The notes beneath the pieces were generated by a model that had not been told where the DNA came from, ran no database searches, and was given only the letters and a program-made list of their open reading frames with translations. A stretch of 60,000 nucleotides of DNA, from assembly GCF_032854445.1 (NCBI RefSeq), contig NC_088304.1, positions 25,991,704 through 26,051,703 of the forward strand, read 5' to 3'. Positions 32,201 through 43,300 of this stretch are shown here, in pieces. The DNA is from Liolophura sinensis. Its lineage: Eukaryota > Mollusca > Polyplacophora > Chitonida > Chitonidae. The translations under genes and the position numbers were made by a program. Within the stretch, counting starts at the first letter, position 1; the number at the start of each line of letters is the position of its first letter.

Positions 32201-33853
32201 ATGACAGCAGGGTTTGAGAGAACAGGCAGGTGAAAGTAAACAGTACACGACAGCACAAGCTGATACATGGCGAAGATGACAGAAGGATTTGACAGAACAC
32301 ACAGTTAAAAGTAGACAGTACACGACACACAAGCTGATGTATGGCTAACATGACAATAAGGTTTTACAGAACAGGAACATAAAAGTAGACAGTACACGAC
32401 ACACAAGCTGATGTATGGCCAACATGACTATAAGGTTTTACAGAACAGGAACATAAAAGTAGACAGTACACGACACACAAGCTGATGTATGGCTAACATG
32501 AGAGTAGGGTTTTACAGAACAGGAACATGAAAGTAGACAGTACACGACACACAAGCTGGTATATGTCGAACATAAGAAGGGTTTGACAGAACAGGCAGGT
32601 GAAAGTAGACAGTACACGACACACAAGCTGACACAAGCTGGCACAAACTGACGCAAACTAATGTATGGCGAACTTGACAGTAGGTTTAGACGGAACAGGC
32701 AGGTAAAGGTACACAGTAAAATGTTAAAAATGACAACAAGGACTGAGAGAACAGGGGAGAAAAGATAGAACACTACAGTAAAGGATTAGGAACAGGACTG
32801 CAAAATACAACAGAACACGACCGAACGTTACAGAAAAGTTTGACGGAATAGACAGGTAAAAGGAATGTAAAAGTACACTCTACACGACTGCACAAGCTGA
32901 TACATGAAGAACATGACAGTAGGGTTTTACAGAACAGGCAGGTAAAAGTAGAAAGTACACGACAACACAAGACACATGGCGAACATGACAGCACAGTCTG
33001 ACAAAACAGGCAAGCAAGAGAATACAGTACACGACAGTACAAGCTGATACATGGCTAACATGATAGCACGGTTGTACAGAACAGGCAGGTAAAAGTAGAT
33101 AGTACACGACAGCACAAGCTGATATATGACGAACATGACAGTAGCGTTTGACAAAACACACAGGCAAGAATAGACGGAAGATGGCAGTTCTGATACATGA
33201 AGAACATCACAGTTAAGGCTGATAGTAGATGACAATAAGGGTTGAGAGGACACGGAGGTGAAAACAGAAAGAAAATGACAATAACGACCGACCGAACAAT
33301 GGAGTGGCTGGGACAGCAGAGGGCATGCAAGGTGTAGTAACAGCAACATAAAGGTTGACCTGCTCTAATTGTTTTGGCTTTACGCAGTGTTATTTAAAGT
33401 TGCATATTAAGAAGCTGTCAATATTACGATGGCGGTCAGTTTTACATTGTCATGGCATTTAATTATTGATTTATTGTAACGTTTAACGTTATACTCAAGG
33501 ATTTTCGGCATTTATTTATACCACTCCATTATATATACTCTATAATATAATATTATTGTCCCGGTGCATAATCATCAGGTGTTAATATGACTAGAGGTAT
33601 TTCAGTCAACTAACGTTTTCTTTTCCTGAAAAAGGCTGGTGGCGTACATTTGACTCTAATCTTTAGATTTCATTACGCAGATATCTGCATTGGCGCCGAA
33701 CTAGTTTATGGCATATAAAAGGAAACAAAAAATTGCATAAAATCCATAACATTTTAACATTAAAAAACATCCACAAAACTTACGTAGTACGAAACAGATG
33801 AAGGAAACAGCCAGCAAGACCTTCACCCATCTGAATGTGTGCAGTTCGGCCAT
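28171..33853 (-). CDS. Golgi carbohydrate sulfotransferase (HNK-1ST/CHST8-14-like), three exons
   Basis: Exons 33853-33784, 30449-30406 and 29292-28171 join in phase to 412 codons (411 residues). Residues 1-23 (MAELHTFRWVKVLLAVSFIC..) give a short cytosolic end and a signal anchor, as in type II Golgi enzymes. The catalytic part has the two PAPS-binding sites of the Sulfotransfer_2 family: WCYVPKAGCTFWKK (about 90-103, 5'-phosphosulfate loop) and RNPYSRLFSAYIDK (159-172, 3'-phosphate site). Several N-glycosylation sequons follow. The enzyme would transfer sulfate from PAPS to a glycan in the Golgi lumen; the acceptor sugar cannot be read. Usual family length is 350-430. No frameshift seen. 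The first intron holds a large minisatellite. Further small exons cannot be excluded, but none is needed for phase. Confidence 0.85.
29336..29600 (+). repeat. R1 upstream-module fragment
   Basis: AGTAAAACCAGAACACCGAC, CAGGGTTTTATTCTAAGTG, GATATTAACTGCAATTTATT, GGTCACTGGTCTGAAATTAC. Lies in sulfotransferase intron 2. Confidence 0.6.
30406..30449 (-). CDS. Sulfotransferase exon 2 (44-nt micro-exon, stem region)
   Basis: Acceptor CTCTTTTCTAG, donor gtaagtatgc, both strong. It starts with two bases that complete the codon left by exon 1 and ends in phase 0, as exon 3 needs. Reads (Q)LTLVKEDVFSNSCI, a plausible luminal stem. Chosen by phase and splice-site fit, not by homology. Confidence 0.65.
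30650..33340. repeat. ~74-bp minisatellite with higher-order structure in sulfotransferase intron 1
   Basis: About 30-35 imperfect units of 73-76 bp built on GACAGTAGGGTTTGACAGAA, a CAGGCAGGTAAAAGTAGACA block and CACAAGCTGATACATG. A longer variant segment (AAAATGACAACAAGGA.., AAAGGATTAGGAACAGGACA) recurs near 30,690, 31,460 and 32,725, so units are grouped into larger blocks. All three minus-strand frames stay open for long runs; these frames are not genes. Confidence 0.9.
33784..33853 (-). CDS. Sulfotransferase exon 1 (signal anchor)
   Basis: 70 nt from ATG to donor gtaagtttt. Encodes MAELHTFRWVKVLLAVSFIC then FVL, a basic N-end plus hydrophobic anchor expected for a type II Golgi sulfotransferase. 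It is the nearest upstream anchor-coding exon on this strand and ends one base into a codon, fitting exon 2. Confidence 0.7.
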
Positions 33854-33859
33854 GATGTA

Positions 33860-35520
33860 CTGGCGTATGTTAGTTCACGAATTCAGTTCGTCAGAGCTGT
33901 GTCGCCTGGATTAGTGCTAATCCCGCCTGATCCGGAGATTACAGGGAGATATCCCTGTCCGACCACCTCCGTTTCTCACTTGAAGTTCGGCTTAAATCTA
34001 GAATTCCGGTAGACGTGACAAAGAACCTGGAATGGTAAGGCGGGGAATCGGCCCCAGTGCAAGATTCTGTGCACCTCAGGTACCGAAAATGACTATATCT
34101 GTGATTGACAGCCTCTGACACACTCGTAAGGCTACTTCTTTTTTCAGCTCTGTTTTACATTTCTTTTCTTGTTATATGGCAAGCATGCGACTTTCAAACA
34201 TACATTGAAGCGATGTATAGGTCATATATTCGAAAAAATGTAGCCGGATCCTGTCACACTGAAATATATATATATATATTTATTTGCTTTAGACACTTTA
34301 GAGATGTGAAAATCACTGCACTACAAATGTAATTTTCTGAAAAATTCTTGAGCGCGCAGTTATACACCAATGAATGAAATAAATATACAACAAATGTGAC
34401 TTTCAATATTATACTTCCGCTACGCATAAAATGTCAATGTTAATGATAGCTAGAGGACCTCTCAACCAGGATTCACGTATGATGTCGCTATAGTTGCCTA
34501 ATGTTACGTAATGCCATCCATTCTAATTCATGATAGTCCATGGTACTATAGATTATGCCTGAGAGATCAGATGCCTGAAAAGTCTTCGTCTTACTGATGG
34601 AGACAAACGTTAGCCAAATCGAAACTTTGGCAGCACGTAGAAATACTCGCATGAATTATTCAGTAAAGATATTCTTCTGGTTAACGTTGATCTTCATACT
34701 GTAAATTATAAACACAGTGCCTCGTTTAAGCGAAACATTTTCGTTTTTGATCGAGAGTGCATTTTTGGCGAGTTATTACTGAGCAACCACCTCTTTCAAG
34801 GAAATATAACTTTTATGGGTGCTTCGACCAAGATTTATATTTCTTATTTGGAAATTTAGAGAATTGCGCTGGGATTTTGAAATTTGCACTTTCTTATCGT
34901 GCCTCTCTGGGGCCGATTCTCCGCCCTACCAGGCCTGCTCGGGTGATGTAGGCCACTGACCGTCTTTCACGTTAGATCAATCAGTTTTGAGCAGATCAGT
35001 CACAAAAAGGTCCAAACCACACTAAAAACATAAGTAACTGTTTAATGATCACAAACACACAGAGAAGCTTGATATACCACAGGAGAGAAACAGTTCATAA
35101 CTTAGGGCCACTTTATTTAAATAGTGAGCGCGTTTCAAGATTTCTGTGTACAAATTCTCTTTAATTTCTTCCCACCATAACTTCGGTGCGAACAAGGTGG
35201 CTTTTGCTGAGGAAAATCCTGCTGTGTTTGACGGAAATGCCCACATAATCCTTAGCTACATGTAAAGTGTGTGCGAACTTTGAATAGTGGACTGTAAGAC
35301 GAATAGTATGGTTTTCAGGAAAAAGAACAAAGATATGAAAAATAAATAACAAAAAATATTTATGGCGTATAGTTTGGCTTATTTATATATTTCATTTCTT
35401 GGTGTTTATTCCCGAGATCAAGATCTGTTATTATACACTTTCAGTGAATATATGTAACCGAGAAATTCGTGAGTATAAATGATATGCACACCTATCCAGG
35501 TGCCAGATAATCCTATACAG
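33860..35520. other. No gene seen; upstream of sulfotransferase
   Basis: Would contain the sulfotransferase promoter; no clear TATA box or 5' exon identified. Short open frames look random. Confidence 0.5.
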
Positions 35521-35526
35521 GCTAAG

Positions 35527-35772
35527 GTTAGCGCGCTAGCGCAGCGTAATAACCCAGGAGTCTCTCATTAATGCGGTCGCTGTGAGTTAAAGTCCATATC
35601 ATGCTGGCTTCCTCTCCGGTCGTACGTGGGAAGGTCTTTCAGCAACCTGCGGATGGTCGTGGGTTTCCCACGGGTTGTGCCCGGTTTCCACCCACCATAA
35701 TGCTGGCCGCCGTCGAATAAGTGAAATATTCGTGCGTACGGCGTAAAACACCAATCAGATAAACAAATATAC
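35527..35772 (+). mobile_element. SINE family 1, nearly full length
   Basis: GTTAGCGCGCTAGCGCAGCG near the head, GTGAGTTAAAGTCCATATCA (decayed B box), full core and a short AGATAAACAAATA tail. Between the sulfotransferase and SLC22 copy B. Confidence 0.85.
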
Positions 35773-35779
35773 AGGCTCG

Positions 35780-37030
35780 GGCCGACATCTGGTCTGCACG
35801 ACAATCCTTCTTCTCGGACATTACAGTAAACGGCTTGGTCAGAGGGCCGTCCGCGATATTCAAAGGAATGATTGGCCGGAGATCCTTCTAAGTCATAAGA
35901 ATACGGACTGCATTTATCACTCCTGGTTCATTTGTGAAGGAATGCAGCCTATAAATAGGATCAGCAAATTTTAGCATTCGTGAGGAACGCCAGCCTTCTA
36001 CAAAGGGCAGCAACTCTTACAACTTACACGATAACCCATATGCTGCATTAGATTTATATTCGTACGTGGGTGTAGTGACTAAATAAAGACTAAATCAAGG
36101 TATCGTCACGTCAATGTGGAAGGGTGCCCAAGCTTTCGACCCTCTTGTCGGCATCTTTGAAAATCACAAAGAAAATTGCCCGAGGGTCGAAAGTTTGCGA
36201 AAGTGGTGAAGCCTCGATTTCGTCATTATCACAAACACAACTGACCCTGAATAAGCACCGGGACGTCAACCATTGCTACAACAACAGGTGGGTGGTTTTC
36301 CGCGAACACCTGCACCAGTTTCCTCTATTCGTCAAATAGACTGCCATCTCAGGAGTGAAAAATTGAAGAACGTTGTTGTCGAAAACATCAAGCAAATAAA
36401 TACATATATGCCACGATATCAGTTATTCATTCACTTGTCGCCAAAACAAATTGTGAAAAAGTGAATTACTTTTTCAGTTATTTTTTTATTGATGTATTAT
36501 GCCAGTCCAACTCCAGCTATATGGTTGCTGATGCACGCGTAGGTTGTATAAAACATAGTGAGATCCAAATAGCTTCCAGGATTGAAGATAAGTTGCTAAA
36601 TGAGGTGCAAATACTGAATTATAGATACGGATTAAGGATTTATATTGATGCATGAAACATCTGTAATTGATGTATGGCACTAATTTGTCGGGATTCTTGA
36701 ATGATCGAGGAAGTACCAATAAGTTATAGATATGATAAAGCTATTTGTCATGGTTAAAAAGCCAGTTTTATGTTCATACTATGTTACCTGTTTTGTTTTG
36801 CATTATTTTTAACATCAGGGTAACATCTAGCGTTTGTAAAACTGTATTGACGTGTGTTTGCATGTGTATATGTATATGTTAGAACGCTGAACAAGCTGAT
36901 GAACGAACCGATGAACAAACTGATGAACACTCTGATGAAACCAGAAACAATGTTTATTATGCTTGTCAGTTTTGGTTGCTGCAGGTTGCTGACAGACCTG
37001 CCCTATGTTGTTATCTAAAGTAAATAGCGT
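35780..37030. other. No gene seen; between SINE and SLC22 copy B 3' end
   Basis: Holds the inverted repeat at 36,133 and a short run of GATGAACAAACT-like 14-bp repeats at 36,885-36,950. Confidence 0.5.
36133..36193. repeat. Inverted repeat, 12-bp arms, 37-bp loop
   Basis: CTTTCGACCCTC at 36133-36144 and its complement at 36182-36193, with weaker pairing inside the loop. Stem-loop with a 'CTTTCGACCCT' arm is reminiscent of retroelement termini, but nothing else supports that here. Confidence 0.4.
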
Positions 37031-37031
37031 T

Positions 37032-37037
37032 GAGCTT
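37032..37037 (-). terminator. Possible poly(A) signal of SLC22 copy B
   Basis: ATTAAA variant hexamer roughly 100 bases after the stop codon at 37140. No AATAAA was seen closer. Weak evidence. Confidence 0.3.
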
Positions 37038-37139
37038 TAATTGGAAGAGCACTGCATATAATCTGTATAGATTTACAATAATATGTTTAAACTTATCTAA
37101 ATATACCTTGAAAAAAATGAACATGATCTTTGCCTGACT

Positions 37140-37334
37140 TCACATTTTTGTGGATTGGTCGCTGGTCTCAGGGTCAGTGTCTTTCGTCGAGCATTTTTTG
37201 TTTTTGACCAGGCCAAAGTCGAATTCATCTGGCAGGGCTGTGTCGTGTGTCTCCTTCATGGTCAGAACGAGTATGGCACTAATGGCCATCAGACTGCCGT
37301 ATATGATGTAAGGTAGGTACAAGTGAATAATGCC
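37140..37334 (-). CDS. SLC22 copy B, exon 8 (terminal exon with stop)
   Basis: 195 nt, acceptor TTTTAG, stop TGA. Encodes [19 protein letters not shown].., TM12, then the cytosolic tail beginning [12 protein letters not shown] and ending ..DQSTKM. It joins exon 7 in phase 0. A possible ATTAAA poly(A) signal lies about 100 bases downstream. Confidence 0.85.
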   Translation of the reverse strand, partial: GIIHLYLPYIIYGSLMAISAILVLTMKETHDTALPDEFDFGLVKNKKCSTKDTDPETSDQSTKM

Positions 37335-40300
37335 CTAAAACACGAAGAGAGTGGACATGTTGATGTTAGACATTCGGATGAACTATACCTCCAGAGTAAA
37401 GCCGTTATGTAACGCGGCCCTTAGATATCTAACGGTTTCTGGCGCGTGCATTACTGTTCTACATGTATGATAGCTGACAGCGTCCATTTTTGACCACTAC
37501 TTTTACGACCCCGCGGAACGCCCGATTTAATAAAGCCTTGAATCATGGGCACCTGTGTAATACGCGGAAGACGCACGGATTTCGGATCGTTCTGTTACGC
37601 TGGGGCACGAAGGTCGAGGAGAACGCTATTTAAGACTTCCGCGATCTTCGCCTCTTTTAAGACCGTGTCGCGGTTTTGTTAAAACAGCATGCCCCGCGGG
37701 GTCAAAATGGTCTAGCTTGAGATGGTCACTATCTGCCACTATACTGTTCAGATACGTTCAACATTATTTGAACATAAAAGTTATGTAGTAGAACAATCAG
37801 TGACCGCGCAATATTTGGATACAGTACTTTAGCTGATACGGTGACAGACCGAGAGGAGAGTGAAAGTTAGTAACATTAAACGGATAACTAATTTTTTAAT
37901 ACATGAGAGTTGATTGACTTCCCAGTCAAATAATTAATCCTATTTGCAATAAATGAATGTCTTGTGCTACCTTTCAATGCACAGCAATCCACGAAAGCTT
38001 ACATATTTTGCTAATATTTCTGCTCGACGCGAGATCAGGTATTACCAACTTAAGTCCGCCCTACTGGCTCATTCTGGCTTTTGCCTACCGTACTCGGTCC
38101 GTCCAACTGTGCTAGTTTTCACTTTATATGTTCATCAGTATATCAGTAGTGTATGTTTATTTATTTATTTATTTGATTGGTGTTTTACGCCGTACGCACG
38201 AATATTTCACTTATTCGACGGCGGCCAGCATTATGGTTGGAGGAAACCAGGCACAACCTGGGGGAAACCCACTGCCATCCGCAGGTTGCTGAAAGACCTT
38301 CCCACGTACGACAGGAGAGGAAGCCAGCATGAGCTGGACTTAAACTCACAGCGACGGCATTAGTGAGAGTCTTCTGGGTCAGTACGCTGCGCTAGCGCGC
38401 TAAACAACTGGGCCACGGAGGCCTCCAGTACTGTATGTAGAAACCATTATGAAGCTGCATCTCTTCACTGTATTGTTCTGTATAACTCATCACTAGTCTA
38501 TGTTGTACATGTACACAAAACACACCATACAGGAATTATACTCCACTGTGTGCTCTTCACAGAATGCTTGCTTGGGTGTTAAGTTCGCTTTCAGCATTGT
38601 TGTTGTTACCTTCCGAGGTGTCATGAAGTATGTGATAAGTTCTTGTGTACATTATTTACAAAAAAATTGTTTCTTTCTGTTTCAGCTTTTTACTGAGCGA
38701 GTGAACTCTTACCAAATAGACAACCTGTGGCGCAACCATACTTCCTATTCTGGCAGCCATGGAGGAGAATCCGTAGCCTAGATTTCTGCAGAATGTCAAA
38801 CAGAAACAATGGGATAATTAATTCTCGCTGTTTCAGCAGTGTGTCAAACGTCTAACGGCACATTGCGGCCTCAGCTCAATGTAGTTGTTTGATATGTAAA
38901 ATAGAATATCCAATACTAAGAAATACCTTTAAATAAAGCTGCACAAGCCTGGAGAAAACTGATATGTAGAAAGACGAAAGTTATGAATTTTGGCAGCATA
39001 TAACATGAGCAAAATTTGAAATGCACGCTATGATTAAATGAATGGTTGTAGCTTAACGCCATTTTGGCAATGGCGAAGCCGTATCATGGTAACTGCTGGA
39101 TATGGAGTTACACATGTACACCACTCTGCTGCAATATTCCTTTTCCAAGCAGTTACATTAGGAAAGCAAAACGCACGTTGACGGAGACATAAACCAATCA
39201 ACGTGTCCACTGGAGGCATCTGATCGCCGATAATTTGCCCAAAGGAGGTAATGTTCGGGGTTATCTTTACCAACATTGGATTACATTGACATTACAATAA
39301 GAGTTCTCTTTCCTTACCGCACAACCGTCGGGTAATGTTCAGCCGTGAATACTTGTATGGAAACCCATCCTCCAGCGATGCCGAGTTTAGAAGTTAAAGC
39401 CAAAGCTGCAGTAATCTGGGTTAAGTTTGCAGTAGGAGCTGAAGTGAAACAAAAAATAAAATGGCAAAGTTATCTAGCCTGTGAGTATGAGGTTAAAATG
39501 ACTTCAGGTGATTGTACATGTGTATTAAATGTGATACCGCACAGCATTTTGAATCTATGCGCTGAAGCTCATTGGGTATTTCTCGACCAGTAACGTTTAA
39601 TAAAATTCATTCAACATTACTACATTTTTTTAACAAATTCTGCTTGAGATATGGTCCGGTTTACGCATTTAAAATTAGAACAAAAGCCTAATTGAGGTAA
39701 ATGGACAACAGTCTGGGCTTCACCGATTATATGTGACCATTTTCCCGCTATCACACTTTCGTCGCTACTGTACTTTTACTATTTATACTGTATGTTGTTT
39801 ATGTATTATCTCTGTCTTCACTAGCACAAATAAATGATCGCGCTAATCATGTTCACACTGGCAACAATTCGCAGGATCCATTCATAACATACTGCTTCCT
39901 AATTCAGTGGAGTGTCTTGTTAAATGGATTGGCGTAACTGGTGGTTAGGACAGTTTCTTGTTATTTCCGCAGAAATACGGGAAAGACTTTTATTTCTCAA
40001 ATCTAGGAAAAATCTCATGGCCAAAAATTAGTAACACAAAAATTACGCATTTTTTCATTGCACTTAATATTTCCAGCCTACGTATACAATGTCATTTATC
40101 TTACGCATATTAAACCGTATACGTCATGAATTTAAACCTATTGGCCTTTACAGCTATCTTAGCTCATTTTGATTTGGTTTGATTTTCGCTTAACGCCATA
40201 TTCAAGAATTTTTTGCTAATACGATGGCGGCCAGGAAACCACAGTGCACGGGATGAACTGCCGATAGTGGGCAACTTACGAGATTTGCCAGTCTCAAGTA

Positions 40301-43300
40301 CTGTTATGCACTCTGTATATTGATGGAATACAAATGGCCTTCATTGAAAGCAAGACAGTGTAAACGGCGTGCGAGCAATAACAACCACTTATTGTCACCA
40401 ACTGGTGAACAAGAAGAACTCGGGAATCTGGGAAATCTCTCTGTTCTTGTCAGATTTGAACTCACACCTCGTGTACCTCGTGGTTAAGAGTTACGACCCT
40501 TATTCACTGGTATAATGAGAAAAGAGAATTCAACCAGAGCAGCGACGACAGTATGACATCGGGTAAATGGCCACACGTAATCGGTTAAATACAGTCTATT
40601 GTCAATTTACCTCAGTCACGGTTTCATTCTAAATGTTCGTATAAATGTCTCAATAGTAGCAAAGTACGCGCCACATAGAACTATATCGTAAGCAGAAGTA
40701 AGTAAAAAAAAAACATGCAGTGGTGTTAATTGCAATTTATTAGACCTCACTGGTCTAGAAATATTCAAAATTTTGTGTTAATATCACAAGTAAAATACGT
40801 TAACAATGTACCAACACCTTCAGGAATAGACCGTCGAGACACCAAATGTACCACCATAGACTATCAATCGCTTAAGATGTGTTTGCGTACAATGTATGGG
40901 ATCTCCACGCCTATTACTTAAGATGTCATTGCCTATGTGTATATCTATGTATGTATACATGTATGTACGTACGTATGGATGAATGGATGGATGGATGAAT
41001 GGATGGATGGATGGATGGATGGATGGATGGTGGATGCATGGATGCTTTGGGTTTAGCGTCGTACTTAAGAGTCATTAGGTGTGTGTACATACATTGTGTC
41101 CTCTTGTGGCAGAGCGAGTCCATGACACTCACGTATCATGACGATGACACAAGACACTTCCCCCAGTCACATTATACTGACACCGGGTCAACCAGTCATG
41201 TTTCCTTGCTCTAACCTCTCAGTAATGAGGGCTAAGTAAGGCAGCTAAATGTATCATTTTTAAAGTCTTTTGTATGGCTCGACCTGGGTTTGATCCGTCT
41301 CCCGACTTGAGGCGGGCGATCTAACCATTAATGCCAGTGAACCGTCCAGTTAACAGTTCGTTCAACAAATCTGTGGGGACTCCGTGGCCTGAGGGGATTA
41401 GTATGCCAGCACGGCTCAATGAGTCTCTCCCAGGAGTCTCTCATCAATGCGGTCGCTGTGAGTTCAAGTGGAGCTCATGCTAGCTTCCTATCCAACCGTA
41501 CATGAGAAGGTCTCTCAGCAACCGACGGATGGTCGTGGCATTTTCCCAGGCTCTGCCCGATTTCCTTTCTCTATATTGCTGGCAGCTGTCGTATAAGTTA
41601 GTATATTCTTGAGTACAGCGTAAAACACCAATGAAAATAAATAAATAAATAAATAAATAAAAACAATTCAGTGTGACATCAGTTTTGAAGCCATTTTGTA
41701 AGGCTTTCCAAGTTTGGTTTGGGCACCAAGTATGAGATGTCTACGCCTCTTACTTATGGCGTAAGTGCCAGTCTTCTTTTATTATAAAAAATAATGATCG
41801 GTCCAATTTGAATCGTGAACTGTTAACTATGAACCATCCTCACTCACGTATTTTTTGTGAGATGTTCCAATTTTTGTGATTTTCGGCTTGTTTCTTCACC
41901 AGGAGGAAACATTTCCATTAATTATGATAACTTACCTGTATATACAACGATAACGACTGAGAGAGAGGCAGACCTGAGATGATGAGGAATACGAAGGCAG
42001 TTTACATCTACGGCGCTAACAAACAAAGATCACATATAAACATTTAAATATAGACCAAGGTGAGAACAAAGAGAATATTGATCATGTTTCGTATTTTACA
42101 AAAGACAAACTGTTTCCTCTTGTCACTATATTCTGTGTCAAAGAATTAGGTGTTTTATTAGATGATGCAAAGTATACATGTATTTTTGTGGTTGGCGTGG
42201 TTTGGCTTCTATCCTTATTTGGGCCAGTTTTAGACGTTTTGCTTAGAGCACATTTTTTTACTGGAGAAGCAAAACGTTCATGAGCCAAGATAGTACATCC
42301 AACATAGGCATCAATCCAAAGCGCAAACTCAGTGGAAAGGCTACTTTTTGGATATTTCTTTCTGGATGGTTTTATGATGAATAAAGATCAGTTAATTTGT
42401 TGCATTCTGTGGTGGGATTTCTGGACCACATTGATAAAGTTTGGACGCCAGTGAGATGAAACTTAATGAGTGCACCCATACTTGTGACGTTGTGGTTTAA
42501 TATGCATGCTTTCACAGGAAGTGCTACTCCTACATTAAATACGTTACTTTAATTAATATTGACTTAAAAGACATTGTGTTGTCAATGATATGTTAAGTGG
42601 TCCACAATGCACATCACAGAATTACTCAGTCAAAAACAAATTTAAACAAATAAATAAATAAAAATAAATAACAAATAACTAGTGTTGAAGACATAGTTCT
42701 GTACTTCCATTGCACTAACTCCAGTTTATTAGTAGGTTTTTTTCGTTTTAAATTCACTGTTTTCTCCGAACATAAATTCTACCAAATAGACAATTTCGCT
42801 GGGGTTACCTCCAAGATCTTTATTGTGTGGCGAAAATCTTTTGTTCATTTTCTATCATTTCATTGTTTCAGGTATATGCCAGATCGTGTCTGGCTATTGT
42901 TTACTTTTTTGCACCCCCTATCTGGTGTTGCTTTAGTAGTTTACTACTTACCAATTGTTAAAATAAATGACAGAAGCTACGGCGGGTGCCTCCACCAAAC
43001 CAGTGAGAAAGATGTTGAGGTATATGTTTCCCGCTAGAGCTCCTGCCCCGAACGACAGGCCGTAAAATGTCAGCCCACATGAGAACCTGTAGATGTACAT
43101 AACACAGCTATTTAAAACTGGATAATAGTCATGAAAATTCACTGCTTTAGGACGGTTGTCTGCCTGTTTTGGTTCATGTGTGGTTGTTTCAGGCATCAGC
43201 CTAGAAGCTATATTTATTTATTTGAATTGAGGTTTATGTCGTACTCAATGATATTTCACTTATACGACGGTGGCAAGCATTCTGGTGGGAGGAAATTGAG

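Noticed and set aside
31424-32332. 302-codon minus-strand open frame rich in CRVLSTFTCLF
   Set aside because: It is a translation of the 74-bp minisatellite; all three frames are similarly open and no splice or start context supports a gene.
36890-36950. CTGATGA repeats suggesting a hammerhead ribozyme core
   Set aside because: The bases around CTGATGAAACCAGAAAC do not form the required stems; simple GATGAACAAACT repeats explain it.
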